NCBI RefSeq assembly: GCF_018437235.1
Contig: NZ_JAAMFJ010000001.1
Location: 558,001 to 622,000 of the forward strand
Source of the DNA: Fructobacillus papyrifericola
Lineage (GTDB): Bacteria; Bacillota; Bacilli; Lactobacillales; Lactobacillaceae
DNA: 64,000 nt
Direction of reading: 5' to 3'
Shown here: one piece after another, positions 8,801 to 17,067 of the stretch
Position numbering within the stretch: position 1 is the stretch's first letter
Layout: the number at the start of each line of letters is the position of its first letter
Made by a program: the position numbers and the translations under genes
The notes under the pieces: generated by a model
The model's input: only the letters and a program-made list of their open reading frames with translations
Told to the model about the DNA's origin: nothing
Database searches by the model: none

Positions 8801-10153
8801 ATCAATGACGTTACCCATCTGCATTTTGACGGCCGACAATTCAATGATTCGGTCGGAAACGGCCGAAAGACCGGTCGTTTCCAAATCGAAGGCGACGTAG
8901 GTCAGTTCCTTATCGGCCAGTTCCTGATCACGGGTGTTATAGGCAATTGGGTCCCCGTCTTCAACGACGTTGGCCTCCATTCCGTAAAGAATCTTAATAC
9001 CGTTTTTCTGGCCAGCCGCAATCGCCTGTGGATAACCCTGCACATTTCCGGTATCCATCACCGTCAGGGCTTCCTGTCCCCAAGAACTAGCCAGCTTAGC
9101 GACTTTGCCAAAGTCCGTGACCGCATCCATGCCCGTCATGTTCGTGTGGGCGTGAAGCTCAATCCGCTTTTCTTCCCCCTCATAGGGCTCTTGCCGGTCC
9201 TGGTGGTCGACGACTTGCAGGTCGTAAATGTTCAAGACAAGCTCACGGGCGTAGGTGTCTTCCTGCACGTTTCCGCGAGCCTTAATCCAGCAGCCGGCCT
9301 TCAACTGCTCAAAGACCGCCTCGTCTTGTTCGTTATTGGAAAACTTCTTGGCCGAAATCGAAGACGAATAATCCGTAATTTTCAAAGTCAGCAGCTGCCG
9401 CTTGGACCGCAGCACCCGAACCTCGTCAGCAAAGACATAACCTTCGATAACGACCCGGGATTCTTCCCCGTCAATCTCTGACAAGCGCGTAATTTCAGTA
9501 TCGGGATTAATGGCCCGACCGAGGCGCAGGGCGACCCCGTCAGAAGACTTCTTCGGTGCCGCCTTCTGGGCCCGTTCGATAGCCTGGTTAATGTTTTGCT
9601 GGACCTGTTCTTGGTGGGAGGCGAAGCTTTCCTGCAGCTTTTGCTGCTGTCCTTCGTCCAAGACCGCCGTGAAAGTCAAATTGGCCAAACCAAAGCATTC
9701 GTAAACCTGACGCAACTTTTCCAAGATATCCTTGGTCAAGGCAGCCGCCAAAGTCGGCGCCGCCGTTGCGATGGTCACCTGCTGACCGTCCGTTAAGCGA
9801 ACCGATGAGGCCGAGGCCAACTGTTGCACAATGGCGTAGTTCAACCCCGTTTGCTTTAAGGCGAAGTGGAAGTAGGCCTGAACGTCCTCCTCCCCAAAGC
9901 CGGCCTCCTTTGGCTGAATGGTCAAGTAAACGGCCTTGACCTGCTTAAAATTGGCAACCAAGCCCTGATAAAAGGCTAGATAAGCCGCAAAGGAGAGCGC
10001 TCGATTTGTTTCGACCACAAAGCGCCAGGACTTTTCTTCCGGATTGACCTGCACCGCTTTCAAAGTCGCGTCGGACAGGACCGCCTGCAGTTCTTCCGGC
10101 AATTCGGCCTGCATCATTAATTTTTCTAATTGTTCTCTTGAACTAAGAGGCAT
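5840..10153 (-). CDS. polC: DNA polymerase III PolC-type alpha subunit
   Basis: Main replicative polymerase of Firmicutes with built-in proofreading. At 1437 residues it has the usual PolC length. Order of domains: N-terminal region and OB fold (about 1-325); PHP domain starting at RIELHAHTNMTGMD near 333; the DnaQ-like exonuclease inserted into it (FDLETTGLS near 420, GHNVTFDVDFM and the final HRAIYDAETTGHL); then the polymerase core with VGSRGSVGSSFV, the catalytic VPDIDLNFSGDYQ near 965 and the HHH-type EKPFISKEDLKKR region near the end. ATG start with AGGAAGG four bases before. A terminator separates it from the upstream proS. Confidence 0.98.
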   Translation of the reverse strand: MPLSSREQLEKLMMQAELPEELQAVLSDATLKAVQVNPEEKSWRFVVETNRALSFAAYLAFYQGLVANFKQVKAVYLTIQPKEAGFGEEDVQAYFHFALKQTGLNYAIVQQLASASSVRLTDGQQVTIATAAPTLAAALTKDILEKLRQVYECFGLANLTFTAVLDEGQQQKLQESFASHQEQVQQNINQAIERAQKAAPKKSSDGVALRLGRAINPDTEITRLSEIDGEESRVVIEGYVFADEVRVLRSKRQLLTLKITDYSSSISAKKFSNNEQDEAVFEQLKAGCWIKARGNVQEDTYARELVLNIYDLQVVDHQDRQEPYEGEEKRIELHAHTNMTGMDAVTDFGKVAKLASSWGQEALTVMDTGNVQGYPQAIAAGQKNGIKILYGMEANVVEDGDPIAYNTRDQELADKELTYVAFDLETTGLSAVSDRIIELSAVKMQMGNVIDKYSEYINPGFPLSEFTTNLTSITDAMVADAKPEKDVIDNFRKWIAGSVLIGHNVTFDVDFMNATYARYDEGPIEEPVIDTLPFTRWLYPDYKSYRLGTLAKKFGIELEQAHRAIYDAETTGHLGWKLIKEAKQRFDLDNLNQLNDHMLDGGAWRHGRPFHASLLIQNPTGLKNMYRLVSESNVSYFNKVPRIPRSVLNKFRDGLIIGSGDTSGDLIVTLIEKGYAAAKKKADFYDYIEIQPLPNYQPMLDSELIAGPNKLKKILADMVKLGEEMDKPVVVTGDVKYTNPEDHIYRDILIGSQPGNPLNRQALPKVHFRTTQELLDEFTFLGEDKAKQVVIDNTHKVADMLEDIQPLKEGSYPPQIPEAGDELREKTLTAAKKAYGDPLPEVIQERIDKELKSIIGNGFAPHYMISQRLVAKSNKDGYLVGSRGSVGSSFVATMSGITEVNPLPPHYRSAHGDYFELADPKEYGSGYDLPDKEDPNHPGELLIGDGHNIPFETFMGFTGNKVPDIDLNFSGDYQPIAHDYMKVMFGVKKVFRAGTIATVAEKTAFGYVKAYERDHDKQYRGAEVERLAQGVTGVKRTTGQHPGGILIVPADYDIYDFTPVQYPADDQTALWQTTHMDYHSIHDNLLKMDILGHDDPTMVRTLKDLSGIDPQTIPANDPGVLDLFTSTEPLGVTPDQIYSNTGTLGLPEFGTGFVRNMLEDTQPHTYSELLQISGLSHGTDVWLGNAHDLVENGTATIATVIGTRDKIMTDLINWGLPAADAFNIMEKVRKGKGITDEYQALMREHQVPEWYIESCLKIKYMFPRAHAAAYVLMALRIAYFKVYFPAVYYATYFTVRANAFDVVAMARGKEAVKAAIAKIKDLGNDATKGDQDLQTVLEMANEALERGISFKMVDLERSEATEWVIDGKELIPPFSAIPGLGDNVANQIVAARAEKPFISKEDLKKRGKVSQTIIDFLTLHSVVSDLPDENQLSLFDF

Positions 10154-10176
10154 GGTACCTTCCTAATGGAAAAGGC

Positions 10177-10203
10177 AAAAAGCCGACCGCTGTCGACTTT
10201 TTT
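10177..10203 (-). terminator. intrinsic terminator between proS and polC
   Basis: On the minus strand AAAAGTCGAC pairs with GTCGGCTTTT (one T-G wobble) around a four-base loop, followed by T bases. It lies between the proS stop and the polC start. Confidence 0.75.
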
Positions 10204-10209
10204 CTCTTC

Positions 10210-11925
10210 TTACTTTTGCAACCAGTCGTTCAGTTTAGCAGCCACTTCGCTTGCAGGCATTTCAAAGTTTTCGCCACTTTCACGCAGCGTCACTTCAACA
10301 ATGCCCTCACTGGCCTTCTTTCCAACCGTGATGCGAACTGGCAAACCAATCAAGTCAGCATCGGCAAACTTCACGCCCGCCCGTTCCTTACGGTCATCAA
10401 CCAGGCTTTCAAAGCCGGCCTTGGCCACTTGCTCTTCCAATTCAGCAGCCACGTTGGCCTGGTCATCATCCTTCAAATTAATCGGTACGATGTGAACGTC
10501 GTATGGCGCAATTGCAGCGGGCCATACCAAGCCCTTCTCATCGGCCTTCTGTTCGGAAACAGCAGCCAACAAGCGGGAAATACCGATTCCGTAACTACCC
10601 ATGATCATGTCAACGGCTCGACCGTTTTGGTCCAGCACTTGCGCACCCAGGGCCTTGGAATACTTCGTTCCCAACTTAAAGATGTGGCCGATTTCAATTC
10701 CCTTGGTAAAGGCCAACTTACCCTTACCGTCAACGGCTAAGGCCCCTTCCTTGGCTGTTCGGAAATCACCAACTTGTTCATCCTTCAAGGCGACATCGCG
10801 GTCCCAGTTCACGTTCAGGTAGTGCTTGCCGTCTTCGTTTGCACCGGCGGCAAAGTTAACCAAGTCGGCCGCCCGTTCATCAACCAAGAGCTGCACGTCT
10901 TCTGGCAAGCCAACGGGTCCAAGGGAACCAAAGGAAGCACCCAGCTTTTCCTTGACCAAACCTTCGTCGGCCAACTCCACTTCGGGGACACCCAAGCGGT
11001 TTTGCACCTTGACCAAGTTGACTTCAACGTCACCGGTCGTCACAACGGCCGTCAGCTGCCCTTCCGGATCGGCTACGACAATCGTCTTCACCAACTGGTC
11101 GGCCGGCAGATCTAGCAAAGCCGACAATTCATCAATGGTTTTAGCATTTGGCGTGTCAATCTTTTCAATATCCGCCTTTTTCTCAGCAGAACGATCCACC
11201 CGTTCGTAAAAGTCCGAGGCCATTTCCAAGTTGGCGGCGTAGTCAGACCCTTCCGAGTAAACAATCGTGTCTTCGCCGGCGGCTGCTGGTGCGGAGAATT
11301 CCTTGGAATCGGAACCACCCATGGCACCGGCATCCCCAACGATTACCCGGTAATCCAGGCCAATCCGGTCAAAGATGTTCCGGTAGGCAACTTCCATTTG
11401 GTCAAAAATCTGATCCAAGCCTTCGTAATCCGCCGTAAAGGAGTAGGCATCCTTCATGATGAACTCACGGGTCCGCAAAAGACCGAAACGGGGACGGCCC
11501 TCGTCACGGAACTTGGCCTGAATTTGGTAAACCAACAAAGGCAACTTCTTGTAGGACTTGATATCGTTTCCAATCAATTCCGTGAAGGTTTCTTCGTGGG
11601 TTGGGCCCAAGATAAAGTCACGTTCCTGACGGTTCTTAAACTTGTACAAGTCCTGGCCGTAGGTTGCATAACGGCCGGAACGCTGCCAGAGTTCGGCTGG
11701 CAAAATTTCGGGTACCAGCATTTCGTTGGCGTTGACCGCTTCCATTTCCTCGCGGACAATCGCTTCGACTTTGTTCAAGACGCGCTTGGCCAATGGCAAG
11801 TAGGCAAAGGCACCGGCGGAAACGGGGCGAATGTAGCCGGCCTTTAACAGGTACTGGTGGGACTTAACTTCCGCATCGGCTGGCACTTCGCGGAGGGTTG
11901 GCATAAAGAGCTTACTTTGTTTCAT
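10210..11925 (-). CDS. proS: prolyl-tRNA synthetase (bacterial type with editing domain)
   Basis: Charges tRNA-Pro with proline. The 571 residues match bacterial-type ProRS with the YbaK-like editing insertion (about 230-390, DQLVKTIVVADPEGQLTAVV and neighbouring sequence). Class II motif 2 appears as FRDEGRPRFGLLRTREF near 140, motif 3 as IMGSYGIGISRLLAA near 445, and the anticodon-binding domain follows (VHIVPINLKDDDQAN onward). Start MKQSKLFMPTLREVP is typical. ATG preceded by GAAAGAAGGA. Upstream rseP ends 52 bases away. No T-box leader is visible. Confidence 0.98.
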   Translation of the reverse strand: MKQSKLFMPTLREVPADAEVKSHQYLLKAGYIRPVSAGAFAYLPLAKRVLNKVEAIVREEMEAVNANEMLVPEILPAELWQRSGRYATYGQDLYKFKNRQERDFILGPTHEETFTELIGNDIKSYKKLPLLVYQIQAKFRDEGRPRFGLLRTREFIMKDAYSFTADYEGLDQIFDQMEVAYRNIFDRIGLDYRVIVGDAGAMGGSDSKEFSAPAAAGEDTIVYSEGSDYAANLEMASDFYERVDRSAEKKADIEKIDTPNAKTIDELSALLDLPADQLVKTIVVADPEGQLTAVVTTGDVEVNLVKVQNRLGVPEVELADEGLVKEKLGASFGSLGPVGLPEDVQLLVDERAADLVNFAAGANEDGKHYLNVNWDRDVALKDEQVGDFRTAKEGALAVDGKGKLAFTKGIEIGHIFKLGTKYSKALGAQVLDQNGRAVDMIMGSYGIGISRLLAAVSEQKADEKGLVWPAAIAPYDVHIVPINLKDDDQANVAAELEEQVAKAGFESLVDDRKERAGVKFADADLIGLPVRITVGKKASEGIVEVTLRESGENFEMPASEVAAKLNDWLQK

Positions 11926-11977
11926 AATATCCTTCTTTCCTCATGGAACATGGTATGTACGGGGTTGCCCCCATGAA

Positions 11978-13234
11978 TTAAAAGTGAATCAGATCGTTTG
12001 CGGTCACCAAAATCATCAAGATGATTAAGGCAATCGTCCCAACCGTTATGAAGCCGGTCGACAGCACCTTCGGGAAGGGCCGTCGGAAAATTGACTCGTA
12101 AAGGTCTAGGAAGACTTTGCCACCGTCCAAGGGCGGAATTGGCAGGAGGTTGACCAGGCCGAGGTTGACGGAAAGCATCCCCAGCAGGGCCAAAACAGTC
12201 AAGAATCCCTGGTTTGTGGCCGTAGAAGTTGCCTTGGCCAACATCACCGGTCCGCCAATCTTATTCAATGAAAAAGTCGTGCTAAAGAGATTGACGATCC
12301 CGTTAAAGACCTGGGTGAACCAGGATGTCCCCATCAGCCAGGCGTACTGCAGGCGGTCAACAATCCCCGTCTCCCCTTTGGCTAAGACACCAATCCGATA
12401 GACTTCCTGTCCAGAAACCGTTGTCTTTTCAGCCTGAACCATGGTTGTCTTTACCTGACCGTGGCGGCGGTAAGCAATGGTCATCGGCTGATCCTTTTGC
12501 TCCGTCACCAGGCTGGCAAAGTCGGTAAAGCTGTCAACCGAATGCCCATTAACCGACGTAATCCGATCGTTTGCTTTTAAGCCGGCTTTTGCAGCCGGTT
12601 GACTCTTTTGGACCTGCCCTAAAATCGGTTCGTTTAAGGAAACCTGATTCAAGGAAAAGGATAGAATCAAGACGGCCACAATGGCCAGAACAAAGTTCAT
12701 GAAGGGACCGGCCAGGTTAATGGCCACCCGCTTAATGGCCGGTGACGATTCGACCCAGCTGCTGCGTGGGGCGACTTTGGTCTCTTGGCCGCTCTCATCG
12801 ATTAGCATGGCGTCAGGGGCGACTTTGAACTGCTCGCTCTCCTCACTTCCGGCCCGCAGACCTTTCAAAGTCATGTTGTCGACCAAGTCCGCTTCATCGA
12901 TTTGGAAGAGAAAGCCGGCCTCTTCTTGGTCGGAACGATAATCAATGCGTTGGACCAAGCCGGCCGAATTAACCTGCAAGAAGACCCGCTGCCCAGCGTC
13001 TAGTTCGTCATGGTCCTCTTCTGAGGCCATGCGCACGTAGCCACCGACCGGCAGCAGGCGAATCGTATAAGCCGTGTCATTTCGTACCCAGGCAAAGATT
13101 TTAGGGCCCATGCCAATGGCAAATTCGCGCACGAGCACGCCACACTTCTTGGCCACGATGAAGTGACCGAACTCATGAAAGGACACTAAGAGGCCAAAAA
13201 CGATGAGAAAGGCAATGATAGCAGTGATGGACAT
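11978..13234 (-). CDS. rseP: RseP family intramembrane site-2 zinc metalloprotease
   Basis: Polytopic membrane protease that cleaves transmembrane substrates such as anti-sigma factors or remnant signal peptides. The 418 residues carry the zinc-binding HEFGHF in the first membrane helix (residues 21-26). A PDZ domain lies in the middle (QKSQPAAKAGLKANDRIT, then SVNGHSVDSF), and the second conserved motif NLLPIPPLDGGKV, with the metal-ligand Asp, near 365. C-terminal membrane helices follow. A near-perfect AAAGGAGG ribosome site precedes the ATG. It sits in the conserved uppS-cdsA-rseP-proS-polC order found across Lactobacillales. Confidence 0.96.
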   Translation of the reverse strand: MSITAIIAFLIVFGLLVSFHEFGHFIVAKKCGVLVREFAIGMGPKIFAWVRNDTAYTIRLLPVGGYVRMASEEDHDELDAGQRVFLQVNSAGLVQRIDYRSDQEEAGFLFQIDEADLVDNMTLKGLRAGSEESEQFKVAPDAMLIDESGQETKVAPRSSWVESSPAIKRVAINLAGPFMNFVLAIVAVLILSFSLNQVSLNEPILGQVQKSQPAAKAGLKANDRITSVNGHSVDSFTDFASLVTEQKDQPMTIAYRRHGQVKTTMVQAEKTTVSGQEVYRIGVLAKGETGIVDRLQYAWLMGTSWFTQVFNGIVNLFSTTFSLNKIGGPVMLAKATSTATNQGFLTVLALLGMLSVNLGLVNLLPIPPLDGGKVFLDLYESIFRRPFPKVLSTGFITVGTIALIILMILVTANDLIHF

Positions 13235-13268
13235 GGAACACCTCCTTTACGAGGGATATGAAACGAAA

Positions 13269-14072
13269 TTAACGCAAGAAGCCAAGAATGGACAGCAGTG
13301 GCATCACAACCAACATCGAGTCAAAGCGGTCCAAAATACCACCGTGACCCGGCAGGATGTTACCGGAGTCCTTGACACCAAAGTAGCGCTTGAAAGATGA
13401 TTCAATCAAGTCCCCGAGTTGACCACCGAGTGAGAGCAAGGCCACGGCCAAGACGATTTCAAGCACTGGTCGGTGCAGCCAGCCAGTTAAGCCGTACAAG
13501 AGGGACATAACCACAATGGCAATGGCTGAACCGCCCAAGGACCCTTCCCAGGTCTTGTTTGGTGAAATGCTTGGGGCTAACTTGTGCTTTCCAAAAGCTT
13601 TTCCACAGAAGTAGGCAAAGGAATCGGTAATCCAGACCGTCAACATTCCGAAGAACAAGACGGAAAGGCCCTTCTGATCGGCCATGTAGAAGTAGTGGAA
13701 GCCGGTTCCGATGTAAACCATGGACAGGAAGAGAACCCCGGCATCGTTGATGTTAAAGGACTTTTTAGACAAAACCGTCCGCAACAAGAAGAGGAAGGCG
13801 ATGCCGTAGACAACCGTATCGGAAGACACCGTCATTGGCCAGTTGTCGGAAACCCAAATCCAAAAGTTATTGGGCAAAACCAGGGCCACGACCCCAATCA
13901 AGGAGATGATGGCTTCAAAGGAGACCAAGAGGGTCTTGGTCATGCGCAACATCTCCCCCATGGCCACCCAACCAAGGGCAATCGTTAAGAGCAAGAGTGG
14001 CATGTGGCCAATCACAACGAGCGGTACAAAGACCAAAAGGGCCACAATGGCCGTAATAATGCGGGTTTGCAT
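13269..14072 (-). CDS. cdsA: phosphatidate cytidylyltransferase
   Basis: Integral membrane enzyme making CDP-diacylglycerol from phosphatidic acid and CTP, the precursor of phosphatidylglycerol and cardiolipin. The 267 residues have about eight hydrophobic segments. The SPNKTWEGSLGGS motif lies near 170, and the C-terminal signature GDLIESSFKRYFGVKDSGN then LPGHGGILDRFDSML contains the metal-binding Asp residues. The gene lies between uppS (22 bases upstream) and rseP (35 bases downstream), so an operon is likely. Confidence 0.96.
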   Translation of the reverse strand: MQTRIITAIVALLVFVPLVVIGHMPLLLLTIALGWVAMGEMLRMTKTLLVSFEAIISLIGVVALVLPNNFWIWVSDNWPMTVSSDTVVYGIAFLFLLRTVLSKKSFNINDAGVLFLSMVYIGTGFHYFYMADQKGLSVLFFGMLTVWITDSFAYFCGKAFGKHKLAPSISPNKTWEGSLGGSAIAIVVMSLLYGLTGWLHRPVLEIVLAVALLSLGGQLGDLIESSFKRYFGVKDSGNILPGHGGILDRFDSMLVVMPLLSILGFLR

Positions 14073-14093
14073 TGTTCAATTCTCACTTTCAAA

Positions 14094-14885
14094 TTAAGCT
14101 TTTACATTTCCAAAACGCCGGTCGCGCTTCGTGTAGGCAGCAAGGGCCGCCTCGAAATCACCCTCGCCAAAGTCTGGCCAGAAGACATCGGTAAAGTAGA
14201 GCTCCGAATAGGCCGCCTGGTAAGGCAGGAAATTGGAAAGACGCTCTTCGCCCGAAGTCCGGACGATCAAGTCGGGGTTGGCCTTTTCGCCAAGGAAGCC
14301 AGTCGTCAAACGTTCAGCGATACTTTCTTGATCAATTTGCTCAACCAACCGATCACCGGCCGCCACTTCACGGGCCAATTGCCGAGCCGCGTCCACAATT
14401 TCTTGTTGGCCGCCGTAGTTCAAAGCAAAGTTCAGGATGAGCCCGGTGTTTTTGGCCGTCTTCTCCTTGGCGTCAATGACCGCCTGCTTGGTTGTTTCGG
14501 GCAGCTTATCAATGTCACCAATCGTTTCCACGCGAACGTTTTGTTCAATCAATTCCGGCACGAAGGTGTCAAAAAAAGTCACGGGCAACTTCATCAAGAA
14601 GGACACCTCATCGCTTGGTCGCGACCAGTTTTCCGTTGAAAAGGCATAAACCGTCAGGACTTCAATTCCGGCCTCGTTAGCCAACTTGGTCACTCTTTTG
14701 ACCGTTTCCATCCCTTCCTTGTGACCAGCAACGCGTGGCAAGTGCCGCTTTTTGGCCCAGCGGCCGTTACCGTCCATAATGATGGCTAGGTGCTTTGGAA
14801 TCTTGTAAGAACCGGCCGCAAGGCCTTCTTTCAGGCTCTGACTTTCCGTTTTTTTCGGGTGAAAGACCCGAGCAAAAATTGACAT
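14094..14885 (-). CDS. uppS: undecaprenyl diphosphate synthase (cis-prenyltransferase)
   Basis: Condenses isopentenyl diphosphate units to the C55 lipid carrier used for peptidoglycan and wall polymers. The catalytic block IMDGNGRWAKKR lies near residue 37 and the C-terminal RTSGEERLSNFLPYQAAYSELYF, written here as RTSGEERLSNFLP and YQAAYSELYF, is intact. I chose the ATG at 14885 (MSIFARVFHP), giving 263 residues, because TAGGGG stands about eight bases upstream. An in-frame ATG 12 codons earlier is possible but would add a hydrophobic tail. First gene of the uppS-cdsA-rseP-proS run after the glmS terminator. Confidence 0.95.
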   Translation of the reverse strand: MSIFARVFHPKKTESQSLKEGLAAGSYKIPKHLAIIMDGNGRWAKKRHLPRVAGHKEGMETVKRVTKLANEAGIEVLTVYAFSTENWSRPSDEVSFLMKLPVTFFDTFVPELIEQNVRVETIGDIDKLPETTKQAVIDAKEKTAKNTGLILNFALNYGGQQEIVDAARQLAREVAAGDRLVEQIDQESIAERLTTGFLGEKANPDLIVRTSGEERLSNFLPYQAAYSELYFTDVFWPDFGEGDFEAALAAYTKRDRRFGNVKA

Positions 14886-14949
14886 GTAAACTACCCCTAA
14901 AAAATGAAAAATACTCTTCATTAGTTTACCAGAATTAACAGAGACAAAC

Positions 14950-14979
14950 AAAAAAACCGGTGAAAATTCACCGGTTTTT
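14950..14979 (-). terminator. intrinsic terminator downstream of glmS
   Basis: AAAAACCGGTGA and TCACCGGTTTTT are perfect arms around a four-base loop, lying between the glmS stop and uppS. Symmetric A and T runs could also stop plus-strand transcripts. Confidence 0.85.
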
Positions 14980-15020
14980 CTTCTACTGTTAAGAGCCGTT
15001 ATGACGGGCTTTTACGAATT

Positions 15021-16823
15021 TTATTGAACGGTCACAGACTTGGCCAGGTTACGTGGACGATCAACGTCCAAGCCACGGGCAAGGGTTGCGTAGTAAGCAA
15101 CCAACTGAGCCGGAATCACGGCCAACAAAGGCATCAGCAATTCGTTCACCTGAGGCAAAACGAAGGCATCCCCCTCCTTTGCCAAGTCTTCAGAGGCAAA
15201 GACGATGGTGTTAGCACCACGGGCGGCCACTTGCGCAACTTCACCACGGAGCAAACCGGCCGTCTTTGACTGCGTCAGCAAGGCAAAGACCGGCGTTCCC
15301 TCTTCAATCAAGGAAATCGTTCCGTGCTTCAACTCGCCGGCAGCAAAGCCTTCGGTTTGAATGTAGGAAATTTCCTTCAACTTCAAAGCCGCTTCCAAGG
15401 CAACCGCCGCGTCCAAACCACGGCCGATATAAAAGGCCGAGTGTTGATCCTTCAAGGCGTCTTCTGCGATCTTCTTGAAGCTTTCCTTTTCGTCCGTAAT
15501 CGCTTGGATTTCGACAGCGACTTTGGCCAATTCAGCCTTCAAGTCAAAGCCAGGGTTGCCAAGGGAGGCAGCCAAGATGGCTTGAACCAAAACCTGAGCC
15601 GTGTAGGCCTTAGTCGAGGCAACCGCGATTTCCGGTCCGGCCAAGACTGGCAGGGCAAAGTCCGCTTCACGGGTCAAGGTTGAGTTCATCACGTTGGCCA
15701 AAGTCAAGGCTGGGTAGCCCTGCTTCTTGACGTTATCCAAAACCTCACGAGAGTCGGCCGTTTCGCCAGACTGGGACAAGAAAATGAAGAATGGCTTTTC
15801 TGACAACATTGGTTGATCGTAAGCAAATTCAGAAGCAATGTGGACTTCCGTTGGAATCTTGGCCCACTGTTCGAAGTAGCGCTTTCCAACCAAACCAGCG
15901 TGGTAAGAAGTTCCCGCAGCAACGATGTAGAGGCGGTCGGCTTCTTGAATGGTATCGGTCACCGCACACGGAATGCCCTGCAAGTTACCATCTTCATCAA
16001 AGTAGTGGGCCGAAATGTTACGGGCCACAACGGCCTGTTCATCAATTTCCTTCAACATGTAGTAAGGATAGGCACCCTTGTCCGTGTCTTCTGGATCGAT
16101 TTCAAGCGTGAATGGTTCGCGGTTGACTTCTTCACCAGCCGCGTCATAGATGACAACGGACTTTGGCTTAACGATGGCCATGTCCCCATCACGCAGTTCG
16201 ATGAATTCCTTGGTCAAGTCAATCATCGCAGCGGCATCGGACGTCACGGCGTTTCCGTGGTCAGAAACACCAACGAGCAATGGTGACTTTTTCTTGGCAA
16301 CATACAGTGTTTCGGGATCTTCGTGATCGACCAGCAAAAAACCGTAGGCCGAGTTGCCATCCAAAAGCGAAATCATCTTACGAAAGGCGTCTGGAGTGCT
16401 CATTCCATCCTTTGAGAACTTGTCGACCAGTTGCACGGCCACTTCCGTATCCGTTTCGGATACCAAGTGCACGCCCTGCAAGTAAGTTTCAGTCAATTCC
16501 TTGTAGTTTTCAATGACCCCGTTGTGAACAAGGAAGAAACGGTCGTCTGCTGACTTTTGTGGGTGGGCGTTTTCGATCGTCACGTTCCCATGGGTTGCCC
16601 AACGGGTGTGAGCAATCCCGGCCGTTCCGGAAAAGCCGTGGGCCTTGGCCTTTTCAGCCAACTTTGAAACGCGGCCCTTTTCCTTAATGAGGGCGTTTTT
16701 CCCCGAAGCATCCGTCAAGTAAACGCCGGCTGAATCATAGCCACGGTACTCCAGCTTCTGTAATCCTTGCAAGAGGTAGGGTAGTGCATCCCCGACTCCA
16801 GTAACACCAACAATTCCGCACAT
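15021..16823 (-). CDS. glmS: glutamine--fructose-6-phosphate aminotransferase
   Basis: Makes glucosamine 6-phosphate, the entry step to amino-sugar and wall precursor synthesis. The 600 residues have the N-terminal glutaminase domain with catalytic Cys2 (MCGIVGVTG) and HTRWATHG near 72. Two SIS sugar-isomerase domains follow (AAGTSYHAGLVGKRYFEQ near 290 and FYIGRGLDAAVALEAALKLK near 460), and the protein ends in the typical LAKSVTVQ. The ribosome site is weak (GAAAGCGAG). The upstream region shows a NagR/dre-like operator rather than a glmS ribozyme, so regulation is probably by a GntR-type repressor sensing amino-sugar phosphates. Confidence 0.98.
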   Translation of the reverse strand: MCGIVGVTGVGDALPYLLQGLQKLEYRGYDSAGVYLTDASGKNALIKEKGRVSKLAEKAKAHGFSGTAGIAHTRWATHGNVTIENAHPQKSADDRFFLVHNGVIENYKELTETYLQGVHLVSETDTEVAVQLVDKFSKDGMSTPDAFRKMISLLDGNSAYGFLLVDHEDPETLYVAKKKSPLLVGVSDHGNAVTSDAAAMIDLTKEFIELRDGDMAIVKPKSVVIYDAAGEEVNREPFTLEIDPEDTDKGAYPYYMLKEIDEQAVVARNISAHYFDEDGNLQGIPCAVTDTIQEADRLYIVAAGTSYHAGLVGKRYFEQWAKIPTEVHIASEFAYDQPMLSEKPFFIFLSQSGETADSREVLDNVKKQGYPALTLANVMNSTLTREADFALPVLAGPEIAVASTKAYTAQVLVQAILAASLGNPGFDLKAELAKVAVEIQAITDEKESFKKIAEDALKDQHSAFYIGRGLDAAVALEAALKLKEISYIQTEGFAAGELKHGTISLIEEGTPVFALLTQSKTAGLLRGEVAQVAARGANTIVFASEDLAKEGDAFVLPQVNELLMPLLAVIPAQLVAYYATLARGLDVDRPRNLAKSVTVQ

Positions 16824-16882
16824 GGTTGAATCTCGCTTTCATAAAAAATTGGTTTATTAAAATTAATTTATCTAACAAGGCT

Positions 16883-16910
16883 ATTCTATCAACTTTCTAT
16901 ACGGAGTTAA
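16883..16910 (-). promoter_or_regulatory. candidate glmS promoter
   Basis: On the minus strand TTAACT (16905-16910), a 16-base spacer and TAGAAT (16883-16888) form an acceptable sigma-A promoter about 60 bases before the glmS start. Confidence 0.4.
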
Positions 16911-16924
16911 AGACCAATTTATGG

Positions 16925-16940
16925 ATTGGTATAGACAAAA
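16925..16940. promoter_or_regulatory. NagR/YvoA-type dre operator upstream of glmS
   Basis: ATTGGTATAGACAAAA agrees closely with the GntR-family NagR (dre) consensus ATTGGTCTAGACCAAT known from amino-sugar genes of Bacillus and streptococci. It overlaps a second inverted repeat, ACCAAT-6-ATTGGT, at 16913-16930. It lies about 15 bases upstream of the candidate glmS -35. The match and the gene it precedes agree; binding is inferred. Confidence 0.55.
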
Positions 16941-17000
16941 AGTCAGGGAATTGTATGATTTCCTAACGATAGCCTCGAGCCCCTTTTTCCCCAATCAATA

Positions 17001-17013
17001 ATTTCCGAACATT
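17001..17013 (+). promoter_or_regulatory. PurR box upstream of adenine deaminase
   Basis: ATTTCCGAACATT fits the lactococcal/streptococcal PurBox AWWWCCGAACWWT exactly. A second, weaker copy (ATTTCCTAACGAT, two mismatches) lies 43 bases upstream at 16958-16970. The exact copy is followed by TGC-TAAAAT (-10 at 17030-17035), so it would cover the -35 region of the ade promoter. Confidence 0.65.
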
Positions 17014-17067
17014 TTACCCATAAATATGCTAAAATAAATAAAATTTAACCAATTCAAGGAGCTTTTC

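Noticed and set aside
11961-11971. GGGG-CAA-CCCC hairpin between rseP and proS as a terminator
   Set aside because: There is no T run after it and the neighbouring genes form a conserved operon; possibly only a spacer structure.
16824-17067. glmS ribozyme in the glmS leader
   Set aside because: None of the conserved core segments (such as AGCGCC near the cleavage site or the GGGGAGAAGUUGACGAGG-like part) is present. The leader is short and AT-rich.
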